Positions 22,600-60,787 are shown, numbered from the stretch's first letter. The stretch: DNA of 64,000 nt from Macrotis lagotis (GCF_037893015.1 NC_133660.1:282101067-282165066); one strand, 5' to 3'. Notes: generated by a model from the letters alone, not told the origin. Made by a program: numbers and translations.

Positions 22600-25495
22600 T
22601 CAAATTGTGCCAGAATCAGGGTCATCAACTAGCCGGCCTCTGGCATTGCTTGGCCTAGGATGGAGGTCATGGGCTGTCTCCTTCACAGCCCTGAGCAAAT
22701 AATGAGCCCTCTGAGTCTCAGTTTCCCTCTCTGGACGATGAGCGACAAATGCCAAGGCCGGAGACTTCCTTCTTGTTCTGCAGAGGGGCTGGGGGCCCAC
22801 CACCAAAGGAGCTGCCGTGGCTTCTTGTGTCCACTGGGTGGCAGTGTGAGGCCTGACCTCCCCCCTGCTCTCTTTTGAGGCTGGGGTCTTGCTCAGCTCC
22901 AGCCCAGAGAGGCCTGGCAAGGAGAGGTGCCCCCTGTGAAGACCCCCAGCCAGGGTGCAGGTGCTCTGTCAGGGCTAGCACACGCAAGGGTCAATGAAAC
23001 ACCAGTTAGAAAAGGAGTTGGTGGGGAGGGGGGAGGGACCTAGCCCGCTCTGTCCAGATGGGATTGAATGAGGGGGCCCCCTGATGGGGGTCTGGGGGAG
23101 AGGCCCACAGAGACTCCCATCCCCCAGGCCTTAGGGCTGGCTCCTTCTCCCTTTTCCTGCTTCTTCTCCCTCCCCATGACTGTCTTTCTTGGCTCTGTCC
23201 TCTCTTCTTTAGGCCCTCTTTCCACTCACCTAGCCCTCCACCATCTTGTTGGACTGAGGAAGACATGAGGGTCTCCTACCTTGAGCCAGGGGTTGGCTTC
23301 TGACCTTCCACTTGGGTCTGCCCAGAGGAATTGCCTCAGGCCACTGAGAGTCCCTTCCAAAAGCCTGGCCCTTTCTGTTTGCCAGCCATCTTTCTAGCCA
23401 ATTGACGGGAGGTTGTCTGGGTGATGAATGACATTCCCTCCAGGCTGCCCCCTCCTCTGTTCCCTGACCCTTGTGGCCATCCCAGGTGAGGATCCAGGCC
23501 CTGGCTCACTGCCCTCACCTCTGGGCTCCACTTCCACCTCTGTCTTGGCTTTTCAATTTCTGGTGGCAGGCTCCCTACTAAGGAGGAAGGCGCCACGATG
23601 CCACAGAGATGAAGCTGCCAAACTTCGCCTCCATTCCCTCCCCTCTAACTGGAGAGAATGGCCTTTGAGTTCTCTAAGCCAGAAGATGCTTGGATTGAAA
23701 CAAAAAGCAGGAACCTTGGAGGGAGACCCTATATTTCTCCAGCCCCCCCCCCCAATCCCAACCATCTTGAAGTGAATGCTGCTCTGTCCTAAGGTTGACA
23801 GCAGATCTGACCTTGACCAGGAGCAAGTCATCTTAGGGAGGGGGTCAGGCCAACTGCGTTTGAGGTGCAGCATGGGTAATTTATGGGGGTGGTGCTGCTG
23901 ATACCTCAGCTGTTAGGACAATATCATTTTCTTCATATCTAGAGCTTGCCAGAGCCAGATCTGTCCCAAGCTTCTCTGCCTCCCTCCTTAAGGGACTCTG
24001 AGCCCCTTCCCAGCACCCTAGTCATCACCCTCCCCATGGGAGGAGGCCAGGCTTCTTGTGAAGCTCAGTGTGAAGTAGGACTGGGGGGCGGGTCTCACTG
24101 CAGGGGAGCCATAATGTAAAAACCAGGGTGTCTCAGTCACTCCTCATTTTCCTTTTCTTCCCCCCCCAAACAATGAGCTTTAGGCCATTGGCTCACTAGA
24201 GGACAAAGCCAAGGTGAAGGAAGTGGTGGGGATAATGGTTTCCTTTTTTCTCCTTTTAAAGGAGTGGCTGGCCATCTCCCTAGCCCCAGCAGGGAGGGGT
24301 GACCGGTCCCCTGGGCACAAAACCAGGGATTGTTGCTGAGTTCTACCTGGGCTTGTGAGACATCTTCTTCTCCCAGGGGAGAGCCAGGAAAGATCCTTCC
24401 ATGGTGACGGCCCCTGGAGCTCTGTGACGGGCTCCTCTGGCCTTTGTCAAAATTTTCTCAGGCTCTCATCTTGGGAGCCCTCCCAGGGTTCAACCCCGTT
24501 CAAGTGCTTCCCTCCTCCTTCAGTTTGGCCCTAGTGTACCAACCAAACTAACCTGCTCTGGCTTGGAAATGACATGGAAATGGAGGCATTATGGACTACT
24601 GTTTTATTCTTACTGTTCTGTTGAGTGGTGCTATTTTTTGTTTATGAATTGCTGCCCTAGATCACTAAGAAAATGGCCCTTGCTTCTGCTCTGACCCCGA
24701 TAAAAAACTGGATACACAATAGGTTTGGGGAAAAACCAAGATTGAGCTTGGGCATGAGCTCTGGGGAGGTGCCAGATGCAGCAGCTCCCTAAATTCCCCA
24801 AAGGATCTTGTTTCTTTCTTAGCTCCTCCAGATTTAGTTTGGTACCAGGAAGGCTTAGGTCTCCCCAGGAGTCGTGAAGGGGCAGGTTCCTGGGCCTTGG
24901 ACCTCAGGTCATCTGTAAAATGGAACATTAACATCTTTCTTTCTCACTGAGCTCTTCCCAAATAATATATGTGAAAGCTTTATAGAAATGTCATCATCCC
25001 AGCAGCTGCCCTGACACTGGAGAGTCTGGAGAACAGCCTCCCCACTCTACCTTCCCTCCACAATGCAGGTTTCTTTGGGGATGGGTTTAGGTGGGACCAA
25101 ACAATTGGAGAAATCTGAGAAAGGCTCCCAGTGGTCTCTCCAGCCCTTTTCCATCTAACAAAATAGCTCATGATACCTTTATACTTTACAAGAGGCCTTC
25201 CTTCCATTCTCATATTTGATTGCTGCAATCCTGGGAGCTAGTCCAACTTGCTTTCCAGTAACTGCTGCTCTATGGGGAAAACACAACTTTAAGAAGAGTT
25301 CAAAAACAGAGTAATTTTTCAAAAAGGAAAGAGCCCACCAAGGGAGAGGGGGATGTATATATTCCAAGAAAACCCCAGGAAGTGGCACCTGAGCTGCATC
25401 ATACCAGACAGTTGTGAGGGGACGAGAGACAGACAGGTAGAGTCACTGTGCCAAGGCTCCAAGGCAGGGGCTAGACTGGCCTGGAGGAGGGAGAG
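22600..25495. other. No gene seen
   Basis: GC-moderate unique-looking sequence. A C9 run is at about 23742-23751. Open frames of 80-115 codons on both strands overlap each other and show no domain. Nothing else is supported. Confidence 0.4.
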
Positions 25496-25502
25496 GTGTT
25501 AT

Positions 25503-25785
25503 GTTGCTTGTCCTTCATTCTCAAAGAAGACCAGGACATCAAGGAGATGAGGCCATGACAAGCTCATGAATTGGTTTTGAGGGGGTGAGACTGTGCTGTC
25601 ACCAGTCTCACTCTCTCCCCCAAAGATATCTGGGTTCAGTGGCCAGATGTGAATCAGGATGACTGGAGAAGCCCTGGACATGAGGCAGTCAGGGTGAAGT
25701 GACTTGCCCAAGGTCGCACAGCGAGTAACTCAGGTCCTCCTGACTCCAGGGCAAGTGCCCTTTTCACTGTGCCACCTAGCTGTGG
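25503..25785 (-). mobile_element. SINE with LINE-like tail (tail family shared with 1-700), antisense, full length
   Basis: Plus strand starts gcttgtccttcattctcaaa, gaagaccaggacatcaagg, then ggccatgacaagctcatgaa, gatatctgggttcagtggcc, gtgaagtgacttgcccaagg and ends ttcactgtgccacctagctg, the complemented tRNA-like head. It is the fuller sister of the copy at 15.87 kb. Confidence 0.75.
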
Positions 25786-26439
25786 TGTCATTTTGGAATG
25801 GAGAGTGTAGAATGAATATGAAATTAGATATTTGCTTCTCTAAAAAGTTTATCTAAAAATCTACCTGCTACTTTCAAAGCTATGATGTGATGACCTTCAT
25901 GTGGTTGACCTTAACAAAGAATTGAACAAACTTGTGTTAACCTCGAGAGTTTGTCCTAATAAGGGACAAACAGAATTAGGTTAACATATACATTTATTAG
26001 TTCCTCTAAGCCTGTACACATGCTGAGGGGGCTCTAGTTAGAAACCCAGCTCCCATTGGGATTTTGGAGAAGCGTATTTATATAATTGCACAATCAGAAG
26101 GTGGGAGCCGATAAAGTTGCTTCTGTGCTTGTCCAGCTAGGAAGTGGCCATCTACTATCAGGACTTCCATCAGGTTAGAAAAGATCCCCCAATTCAGAAC
26201 CTTTGTGCCTTATCAATGATGCTAAAGACCTTTTCAAAGCATGGAATCTTCCCCCTCCGAAATGTCGGTGCCATCCCAGGACTGTTGGTGCAATAGGGAG
26301 ATTCAGATTTGTTATTAGAGAAAAGCACACAAACTTTCTATTTTTCTTTAAAAGACATTGTCGCATGCTTCTTTGTGCTTCCTTTGAACACTTCTTTTCT
26401 GTGCATTTGAAAACATTTCATTGGCCCTAAAAAGAAAAG

Positions 26440-26528
26440 AAAACTGGGGAGGGAGGGAGAGAAAGGGGAGATAGAGGAAGAGAGGGAAAGACACAGAGAC
26501 AGAGAGAAACAGAGACAGAGAGACCAAG

Positions 26529-26594
<66 letters not shown>
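26440..26594. repeat. (GA)n microsatellite, degenerate then pure
   Basis: A ggaga/aaagacagagacagag decayed tract leads into about 30 pure ga dinucleotides ending at 26594. Leu/Ser open frames through it on the minus strand are artefacts. Confidence 0.95.
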
Positions 26595-26597
<3 letters not shown>

Positions 26598-26866
26598 TCT
26601 GGCCAGACACCTTGTATGTCCATCCCTTTTCTGACCAGAAGCAGGCGCTGTTTTTCATCATTGTTCTCTACCAACATGGTTGGTCTTTGCATTTTTCAGA
26701 ATTCTTGAGACCTTATTAGGCCTTGGTTTCAGGTCTTCAGGTCCTCATTTCCCTGAGCATTGGCTCATACAACCTTGGATTCTCTTTCATCATTTTTTAC
26801 TGTGTAATCATATTCTGTTACATGCTCGAGTTCATTCGATCACACTATTGCCTAAAAGGCAATCTA

Positions 26867-27049
26867 GGGGTGGCTAGGTGGCAGGCACAGTGGCTAGAGC
26901 ACCAGCCCTGGAGTCAGGAGGACCTGAGTTCAAATACAACCTCAGACACTTAATAATGACCTAGCTGTGTGGCCTTGGGCAAGCCACTTAACCCCATTTG
27001 CCTTGTAAAAAAAATTTTTTTAAAAATTAAAAAAAAATTTTTTTTAAAC
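26867..27049 (+). mobile_element. Marsupial tRNA-derived SINE with target-site duplication
   Basis: Head ggggtggctaggtggcaggc carries a four-base insertion, followed by the usual body. The tail after atttgccttg is a long A/T mixture. Flanks aaaggcaatcta (26855-26866) and aaagggcaatcta (27050-27062) form the duplication with one indel. Confidence 0.8.
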
Positions 27050-27064
27050 AAAGGGCAATCTAAG

Positions 27065-27690
27065 CCTTCCTTCCTCCTCCCTTTCACCTTGGCCCTCCAC
27101 CTCCTAAGGTTAGACCCTCCACCCCATTCTGGGGTTCAGAACACTGGATATTTAGGACCTTCTATGGCATCTCAGAGTAGCAGTTTAGGGAGTGTTTGGG
27201 TGTCCCTGTCTGAACAGGGTTCCTAAGCCCCAAGCCCTGGGCCTTTCTGACCACCTTAAGACTTTCTGCTGCCTACAGGCTACATGAACTGTCTTTGGCC
27301 CTGTCTTTGTTAGTTCTCCCGTTTCCTGTTGCCCTTAGAACTTTGACTGACCTCTTGTGGTTATAAGAATCACTTAGCCTAGTTTCTCGTTTTAATTCTT
27401 GTTCAGAGTCTGGCTGAAGTAGGTGGCTGGGAGTGGGGCAACTTAACTCTAATCAGACTGACATCTTGATTAGAAATCCCTTAAAGATCTTTGAAAAGGG
27501 AAATGACATGAGTTGATCAGAATTTCCAAGTCTTTCAAAATTGTTGGTCTTTATAATATTATTGTTATATAAATCATATTTCATTTTTTTACAAATTTTG
27601 GATATTTGTACTTTAATTTGCAAACATAATTTCCATAAATTGTTTTTGACCAAACCATGGCTTGTAGAAAACTGTTTATAGAAAACCCAG
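27065..27690. other. No gene seen
   Basis: No supported coding feature; the right half is AT-rich and may already belong to old L1 sequence. Confidence 0.35.
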
Positions 27691-27886
27691 GAATAAATAA
27701 CCTGTTTCCTGTGGAAGGCCTTAATTTACTTTATTACAATACAAAATACAGAAGATCGAGGATAACTGAAAAGACCAATGCAACATTAGATTCAAATCTA
27801 TAGCTCCTGTATAGTTTGAAAAACTAAAACCTCAGCATTTTTCACTTTGTATCCAAGTTTCTCTAAAACCATTCCCTTCATTTCTT

Positions 27887-28039
27887 TTTTTTTATTATTA
27901 TTTTAGGTTTTTGCAATGCAATGGGGTTAAGTGGCTTGCCTAAGGCCCCACAGCTAGGTAATTATTAAGTGTCAGATTCGAACTCAGGTACTCCTGACTC
28001 CAGGGCCGGTGCTTTATCCACTGCGCCATCTAGCTGCCC
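27887..28039 (-). mobile_element. Marsupial tRNA-derived SINE inserted in L1, with 17-base duplication
   Basis: Full-length antisense copy from a tttttttattattattttag tail side to gcgccatctagctgcccc head side. The duplication cattcccttcatttctt is exact at 27870-27886 and 28040-28056, splitting the host L1. Confidence 0.9.
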
Positions 28040-28644
28040 CATTCCCTTCATTTCTTACAGTTCAATAGCATCCCTTGTTCAGTTATTTCCCAACTGAAAG
28101 GCACCCTCTCATCTCCCAGTTCTTTGCTACTACAAAACAAGCCACTATAAATAATTTTGGCCATATGGGTGTTTTTTCTGTTTCATATTATCTCTTTGGG
28201 TCACAGACCTTGCAGTGGTATTACCGGCTCAAAGGGTACACAATTTAATAGTTTGGGGGCAAAGTTCCAGACAACTTTACAAGTTTCACAAACACATTTT
28301 CCCATAACTCCTCCAGTATTTGTCATTTTTCTTTTCTTTTTTTTTTTATTTTGTCTGAAAAACTGTACTAATCTGATGGTGGGGTAGAATTGTTTTAATG
28401 ATCATTTCTCTAATTATTTAGAGCTTTTCTCTGGCTATTGATAGCTTGGATTTCTTCCTCTGAAAACTGCCTATATCTTCTAATCATTTGTCATTGGAAG
28501 ATGACTCTTATAAATTTCAATCAATTCCCTGTATATCTGAGAAATGAGACTTTTATCAGAGAAACTTGCTGTCAAGATTTTCTTCCCATTCTCTTTCAAC
28601 TCTTCTAATTTTAGCTGAATTGGTTTTGTTTGTGAAAAAACTTC

Positions 28645-28800
28645 TGGGGACAGCTAAGTGGTGCAGTGGATAGAGCACCAGCCCTACAGTCAGGAGGACC
28701 TGAGTTCAAATCCTGCCTCAGACACTTAATAATTACCTAGCTGTGTAGCCTTCGGCAAACCACTTAACCCCATTTGCCTTGCAAAAACCTTAAAAAAAAA
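28645..28800 (+). mobile_element. Marsupial tRNA-derived SINE inserted in L1
   Basis: ggggacagctaagtggtgca head, gagttcaaatcctgcctcag, acttaataattacctagctg and gccttgcaaaaaccttaaaa tail. The host L1 frame is interrupted at aaaaaactt on either side, a probable duplication. Confidence 0.8.
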
Positions 28801-29679
28801 CTTATTTATTTTATGCAATGAAAATTATTCATCTTTGTGAATCCATATCTCTCCTTGGGGTTATGAACTTTTCCTCTATCTTTAGATATGAGGGGTTGTT
28901 TCCTCTGTGTTTTTTTTCACTTGCTTTTGCTTTCTCCTTTTGTGCATAGAATCCCTTGGAGCTTATCTTGTTCTGTGGTATGAGCTGTTGATTTTACTTG
29001 CTTTCTGCCAGACTGCTTTTCAGTTTTCCCAACAGTTTTTGCCACATAGTGAGTTTTTGCCCCATTGGGCAGTCTTTGGGTTTATCCGATGTAGTTTACC
29101 GATCCCATTTTTTCTGTATATCGGTCCCCAGTCTCTTCCACGCAACAGTCTCTGTTTCTTACCCAGGACCAAATTGTTTTGATGATTATGGCTTTGTAAT
29201 ATAGTTTGAGATCTGGTAGCTAGGCCCCCCCTCTTTCCTACTGTTTTCTTCTGTTCTTCCAGATAAATTTTGTTCTTTTTTTCTAGTTCTGTAATTTGAT
29301 AGTTTGATGACATTAGGTAGTCTTGTCCAATTTAATGTTGACTTGGTGTACATTTGTATAATCAGTGTTTCTCCATTTAGCCTTTATTTGTGCCGTTGGG
29401 TTCCTGTCCTTCTTGGGTGTGTTTGTGTTGACTAGAACGGATTGGAGAATAGGTATTTGGCAGCCACCTGGAGGACAGTCTGCAGGGGAGTTTGTTGGGA
29501 ACCTGTAGCACTAGTGAGAGCAGGCAGGTGGGAGAGGCCTCAGGTAGCCAGAGGCTGGCAAGAGGCACTTCCCCCGGAATCTACGGCTGTTTAAGAAACA
29601 GTTTGATAACTCTAATGTAATTGGTTTCCTTGGAAATGCTAAATGTCATCCACACTTGCCGTTGTTCTGAATGATCAAT

Positions 29680-29860
29680 AATACTGGCTAGCATTAGTAG
29701 CTCACTTGGAATTGTGTGAAGCGGCTCTAGATGCTGCCGGCTTTGATTTTCACCAGGACTCTGGGAGAGGCCTTGTTATGATTCTCATTCTACAGATGAG
29801 AAGGCAGAGGCCAAGTGAGGTGTAGACTGGCACAAGAGGCGGTACCCACGAAAGGTCCGA
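29680..29860 (-). mobile_element. MIR-like SINE
   Basis: tactggctagcattagtagc, ttgattttcaccaggactct, gattctcattctacagatga and gaaggcagaggccaagtgag form the MIR body in reverse. A second, shorter MIR-core piece lies at 30000-30095 (tacctccattttacggatga, ttgtccaaggtcacactgat). Confidence 0.65.
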
Positions 29861-30099
29861 GACAGGATTCCTACCGAAGTCTTTCTGATTCCAGGGAAAC
29901 ATTCAGAGTTCTCGAAAAGGGCTCCCTCAGTTTCCCCAGACTTCCGAGGGGCCCTTGACCAAACAGGTCAAGAACCCCTGGCAAGGACAAATGGAAAGGA
30001 TACCTCCATTTTACGGATGAGGATATAATATACACAGAGTTTGTGACTTGTCCAAGGTCACACTGATTAATGGTGGAGCCAGTTTTGGAATCCAGGCTC

Positions 30100-32160
30100 C
30101 CCTTTGCTCCCATTACCTTTCTTCTTCCTTAGACCATGACCATTAGACCCTTAGCAGCTCTAGGTGACCAGGCTGAGGACAGGAAGGTGTTCCAGTGGGC
30201 CCCATTCTCCTGATTTTACTCCTGGCCATGACCCAACCTTTCAGTTGTCTACCAGGCAATTGGACTTTGAGCCCTAGGGCCAGTGACCTCAGGCAGAGCA
30301 GGAGCTCCTGTGGGGGGAGCCCCCGGTGTGCCCCCAGCCCCCAGCCTCCCTTCCGGGCAGGGGCAGCGGCAGCTTGATTGCCTGAGCCTGGCTGCCTGGG
30401 ACTTGGCAGGATGCTATGGGCGGGATCTCTTGAATGGCCCATGTCCTGGGGGCATGGGTGGGGGTTCTGGGTATGAGTGTGTGTTTGCTGTGTTTGTTTG
30501 GAGGGAAGGTTGGATGAGCGGGAGGACAGTCACCACCAAGTTCCCTCTTACATCCAGCTTCATGGACTAGTTATTGTGCGTGGTGGGTCAATCTGTATGG
30601 GATCCATGCCAATGCTATGGCTGGAGGCCAGCAGAGATGCCTCTTGGTCCTGGAAACTGCCTGTAGGTGAGCAGGCTGTGACTGGGCAGTGCCTTCCTCC
30701 CTGCCTAGCCTAGCTCTGCCTGGCCTTGTCCTGGCTGGGCCCCTTAATCCAGTGAAGCTCCGTGAGGGTGCCCCTGCCTCTGTCCCTGCTGGGCTGGCTG
30801 CGGGGGCCTCAGCGGGGGCTGCCTGCTTTTTTTTCCCCTCATCTCAGCAACTTCCATTCAGGGGCTCCCTGCCACCTTTCTCTCTCTGATCCCCAGCACT
30901 GCCTCTTCCTGCTCTGATTTCTGACCTCAGCGAGCCACTCGTTCATTCAGCACACATTCCTCTGGCTAAGGCCTGTGCCGCCAGGGAAGATGGAAAGGTG
31001 ACCGAACCACGCTCTCTGCCTTCCATGGCTTCCCCCGGGGCTGGGAAGATGATGTTGAAATCAAGGTGGTGTAAGAAGGGCCATCCCCAGGGCCCAGCAT
31101 TCAGAGAGGAAGGGGGGCCCGAGGGCCTGGCTCCAGAAAGTTCCCTTGGAGGAGGGGCTGTTGTTGAAGACAGTCTTCTCAGGGGGGTCTGAGGTTTGTC
31201 TAGGGGAAGAAGTGGGGTTGGAATAAGCCCTGAGAGAAGACAGGTGGAGGCCAGAGCCCAGAGGGCCTGTTCTGTGGGAGCCCTGGACTGTGGTTGAGCA
31301 GCAGAGGGTGGATGAGCAGGAGTCTGGGCTCAGGGATGTGCACTACCAGAGCCAGGCTCCTCGGCTGCCTGTCTCCGGTCTGGGGGATCCAAGCTGCCTT
31401 TTAGAAGAGGCTGGGCTGGACCGGGGGTGGGAGGGAGTGCTATTTTCTTTTCCTTTCTGTTCAAAATTCTCCCCCCACATTGAGAAAGCCAGAACAAGCA
31501 AACCCATCACACATGGGCATAGTCCTAGCTCAGACTTTGAGGAAAGGAGCAGTGGTGCCATTGTGTTTCCAAAGCTTGCCAGGCTGAACAAAGAGCTTTT
31601 CTTGGGATCCTGGCAACAACTGAAGTAGGGCGGGCACAGGTAAGCCTATCTGGACCTGGGCTGCTTCTTACCAATGACTTAGCCAAGGTCACAAAGCCAG
31701 TCAGGGGTGGCATGAGGCTGGTGCAGCCTGAGCATCCTGATCGCCAGACACATGTGCCCTCGGACGCAGGAAGTCAGGCTCCCCAACACCTTGTAGACTC
31801 ACCCTGCCTTGATTCACTGCCCAGAGCTAATTAAGGTGTCTTTCCCCCATCCCCCCCCCCGGGGGCCTAGAAGCTTCCACTGACCCTTACCTGCTAGTCC
31901 TTTGCTCTGTTTGGGAGGGGAGGAAGGGAGGAGAGACTGGCCAAGACTTGATCTGCTTTTCCTTAAGGAGTGGCCAGCAGCACCATCTGGCCAACATAGG
32001 ACTGAGCTGAGGCGTCCCCCAGCCTCAGTGCTCCTGTGGCTCCTCAGAATTCCAGGAGAAAGGGCTGGGTGGACTGTGAGCTACTGGGGTGACTGATGAT
32101 TTTCCCTCCTTAAGCTCCCCCAAATAGGAAGGGGACATAGGACAAGGCTTCTCCCCTTCC
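30100..32160. other. No gene seen
   Basis: Moderately GC-rich unique sequence. A C10 run is near 31851-31860. Overlapping open frames of up to 112 codons on both strands have no domain. Nothing supported. Confidence 0.4.
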
Positions 32161-32161
32161 A

Positions 32162-32402
32162 GGGGCAGCTAGATGGCAGAGGATAGGGCACCCCTCCTGG
32201 AGTGGAAAGATCTGAGTTCAAATTTGACCTCAGACACTTGGTAGCCATGTGACTCAGGGCAAATCACTTCACCCTCAGTTTGTCATAGTTTCCTCATCTG
32301 TAAGATGAGCTAGAGAAGGAAATGGAAAACCACTACCGTATCTTTGCCAAGAAAACCCCTAGATGGGGTCACAAAGATTCAGACATGACTGGAAAGGATG
32401 AG
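32162..32402 (+). mobile_element. SINE with BovB/RTE-like tail (MAR1-type), full length
   Basis: Head ggggcagctagatggcagag, gagttcaaatttgacctcag, core gggcaaatcacttcaccctc, gtttcctcatctgtaagatg, then ggaaatggaaaaccactacc, ccaagaaaacccctagatgg and the RTE-type end gtcacaaagattcagacatg, actggaaaggatgagca. This is the complete form of the antisense piece at 22.4 kb. Confidence 0.8.
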
Positions 32403-32892
32403 CACCTTCTCCCCTGCTAGGCAAGGGACCATTTACTTCCTGAAACACCGATTAGACCCCAGAAGGTGCAACAGTACTGGGAGTGCTGTGGAAGCTTCCC
32501 TTCCCTTCCAAGGGCAGAGACTTGGCAACTGATTTCCCCATCACCCAGTTACCATCGTATGCCTGCAGGCCAAGGTGGATTGGTCTTTGGTGTCTGGGTT
32601 TGTTGGCTTCCCCAAGGAAGGAAGGGCAGGCCTAGGGCCCAGACTCATCCAGTTGTTTTACATGAGGCAGGGTCAAGCCTCGTGACCTTGTTCGGAAGGC
32701 TTTCCCTGTTAGAGTCCTCAGATCTTCCTCAGGTTTCTTTTCTCTCACATGGTCATTCTGAAGGACCCCTGATGTAAGACTTGTAAAAGGGGTTCACCTG
32801 GCCAGGGACTGAAGTCGGTGGCCCCTGAGACCCCTTCCTCCTCAGAGGATCCAGGCTTCTTGGGCTCCTGGCTTGGGACCCCTTCCCAGGAG

Positions 32893-33018
32893 GTGGTTGT
32901 TTCTGGGTTGTCTCCCCTATTGGAATGTCTGCTCCTTGAGGGCGGAACCTGGTACTTTTCTCTGTATCTCCAAGGTCAGCCCTGGTGCAGGAGCGAGAAC
33001 TTAATGGCTTATTGACTT
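32893..33018 (+). mobile_element. CR1/L3-type LINE 3' terminus
   Basis: gttgtctcccctattggaat, ctgctccttgagggcggaac, ctctgtatctccaaggtcag and gaacttaatggcttattgac follow the family's last 120 bases. Confidence 0.55.
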
Positions 33019-33654
33019 GGGTGCTGGGGATGGGTTGGGAGAGCTGGGAGAACTTGAGAGCCAACACTGAGCTTCCCCCCTCGTGGGGACGGGATCTTGT
33101 GGTGCCCAGGACACGAGAAGTCAAAGTTCAGCAGGGCTCCCTGAGCCTGTTTCCTCATTTGTAAATTGGGATAGTCCTTAAGACTATGGGTGGGTGGAGG
33201 GCCAAAATGTCTGCCACAGGAAAAGGGACAGCTAGAAAGGACTCTGGGCGACTGCAGCTTTCACCCAAAATGTACCAGGTCCTGAGCAAGGGCAAGAATA
33301 CGTAGGCCCTGTTCCCCAAAGGGGACAGAGAAAAGCTGTCCAGCCTGGAGCTTAGAATCGTAAATACAAACCTATGCAAGGTGGTCCGATACCAATTCAT
33401 ATGGGAGGGTGGACACAGGGGAGGGCAAGAAAAGCTTCTTGCCCAAGGTTACTCCTGAGGAACAGAGTCAAGGGAAAGGGAGAGTCTGGGGGGTCTAGGG
33501 CTGGGGCTGGGCATGTGGGGAGGGGGTGCAGTGTTAGATCAGTGTGGCTGATCAGAGTGAGGCAGGGGAGGCCCCCTTGCACAGAGCTTTAAAAGCATCC
33601 AAGGCATCTGGACCTTATCTGGGAGTAGGGGTTCACCACATAGGGCCTGTGATC

Positions 33655-34285
33655 TTGTGTTTTTAAAAAATATTTTGATAACTGCATTGATATGCTGGCA
33701 ATTTTCATTTTACGGACATTTGTTTTATGTAAATTTTGTTTAGAATTCAGGAAAAAATTCATGTTCCAAAAAAAAGCCCATCTATGTTAAGTTTTCTGTA
33801 CCGTACTGTGCTCTTCTTTCTCTGCTTCTGCCCACGCCCTCAGTGCCTGCAGTTTCCCCTCCTCAAACTACCCACCCCCCAAAATAGAGGTGGAATGGAC
33901 ATGTATACAGAGAAGCCACTGCCATGGCCTGATCAGGAGCTCGACTGGAGCCCTCCAGCGCTGAGAGAGGCAATGTCCCAGTCTGCCTGCCCACCCATCC
34001 TCATATCTGTCCCCAACCCCCACGGCCCCCACAGATCTGCCCCCCTTGGGTTCTTCTCAGGTCAGGCCAAATCCCCAGGTGACTGCTCTTCCTCCTGTTC
34101 TCACTTCTTTGTCCAGGCCTTCTTCTTCCTTCTTTCCTTCCCTGCTTTCACCTTTCCTCAGACCAGACCACGTTGGTGGAAGGAGAACTGTCTCTAATTG
34201 TTTTCCTTTGTCACTTTATGCATTTTATATATTTAAAAACATTTTCCTGAGAAAAAGAGTCCACAGGCCTCTATGGACCAGCTGC
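33655..34285 (+). repeat. Ancient interspersed repeat in two pieces (33655-33745 and 34195-34285)
   Basis: Piece one reads tttaaaaaatattttgataactgcattg, and piece two reads ttgttttcctttgtcacttt, atgcattttatatatttaaa, acattttcctgagaaaaag and gtccacaggcctctatgga. Together they resemble an old mammalian repeat of uncertain class that I know only by pattern. About 450 bases of unrelated-looking sequence lie between them. A third trace may be at 29595-29630. Confidence 0.35.
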
Positions 34286-34404
34286 CACGACTGGGCCTGG
34301 GGTAGGAGGAGCTCTGGAGGCAAGAGGAATGATCCCTTGGAAGGCCCAGTGTGTGGGAAGTAGAGGGGGGTGGCAGACAGTAGAGGTAAAAGGAACCTGA
34401 AAGA

Positions 34405-34625
34405 CCAGGAGCCAGCTGGGTAGTGCAGTAGTTAGTGCTAGGCTTGGAGTTCAGACTTACCTAGGGCAAGTCATCTCACCTGTCTGCCTCAGTATCCTTA
34501 CCTGTAAGATGGAGCTTATAATAACACTTACCTCCCAAGGGTGTGGTGAGAATAAAATAAAATAATATTTTTAAAGTCTTTTAGGACAAACCTTATGGTG
34601 CTACAATTGCTAGCTGTCATAACTG
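34405..34625 (+). mobile_element. MIR-family SINE, near full length
   Basis: ccagctgggtagtgcagtag head, ttggagttcagacttaccta, gggcaagtcatctcacctgt, ctcagtatccttacctgtaa, gatggagcttataataacac, then gtgtggtgagaataaaataa and a tgctagctgtcat end. A separate short antisense MIR-type piece follows at 34640-34700. Confidence 0.7.
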
Positions 34626-34699
34626 ATATCATAATCTAGTTCAACCCCCTCGTTTTACAGATGAGGAAGCTGAGGCTTAGAGAGGTCAATGGCTTAGTC

Positions 34700-35106
34700 C
34701 TGTTGCACTCCCTGAATCTTAAGGTTCCTTTGTGGGTGTCCAGACAGACAGAGTGACTCCTGCAAGGTCATATCAACAGATGACTAGCTGTGAGAGGAGG
34801 GGAGGGCCCTGAGAGGGATCACTAGGGTGAGGGGCCTGGGCTCTGGGGATTGGGGGACAGGAGGCTGCAGCTGCTTGATTCTCCTCAGTTTCCTCATCCT
34901 CTCCCTAGAATAGCAAGGCCAGGAAGGGGAGTTTGCCTTAAAGGCTGTTCTCGGGCTGCATGGTGAGAAGGCTCAGGTCAGACCCTCTGAGGGGAGGAAG
35001 GAAGGGGCCTGAGGCTGAGAAGGAGGACTCTCAGTCCCTTCCTCAGGGGGCTTCCCAGGGCTAGTGATGGCTTTAACCCTCCTTGGTCTCTCTTTTTTCT
35101 CTGCAG
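34700..35106 (+). other. End of the intron upstream of PC coding exon 1
   Basis: No repeat or gene. The last 25 bases (ccttggtctctcttttttct then ctgcag) form a strong polypyrimidine tract and acceptor immediately before the PC start codon. Confidence 0.7.
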
Positions 35107-60527
<25,421 letters not shown>

Positions 60528-60787
60528 CCCGCTCCCTCGTCCTGTGCCTTAGTGTCGGAGGCCTGCTCTCCCCCCGATTCTTTGATAGACTGCTGCTGCC
60601 CGGGAGCTGAGAGTGGGCCCCCTTCCGGACTGCCCTCCCCTTCCCAGACCCCCATCACCACGTCCCGCCATCCACAGGGAGCGTCTTTGCCAAATCGGCC
60701 AGCGGCCCCCTCCCCTTGGTGGGGAGCCGGGATCCAGGAACGGGAAGGTCAGGGAGGCCTTGTTTCAGCCTCTACAGACTCGTGCTC

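Larger units (their letters stand above)
27690..29320 (-). mobile_element. Antisense L1 ORF2 3' portion, interrupted by two SINEs
   Basis: Landmarks of the reversed L1 ORF2 end: gttcaatagcatcccttgtt, tgctactacaaaacaagcca, ctctttgggtcacagacctt, tttctctaattatttagagc, atgagacttttatcagagaa and a polymerase-side part ending near ggtagtcttgtccaatttaa. SINEs sit at 27887-28039 (antisense) and about 28645-28800 (sense). The element is 5' truncated and full of stops; the left limit is estimated. Confidence 0.7.

Noticed and set aside
1-35106. LTR retroelements or other virus-derived copies
   Set aside because: I saw no paired LTRs, primer-binding site or gag/pol/env-like protein segment; all recognisable elements are LINEs and SINEs.
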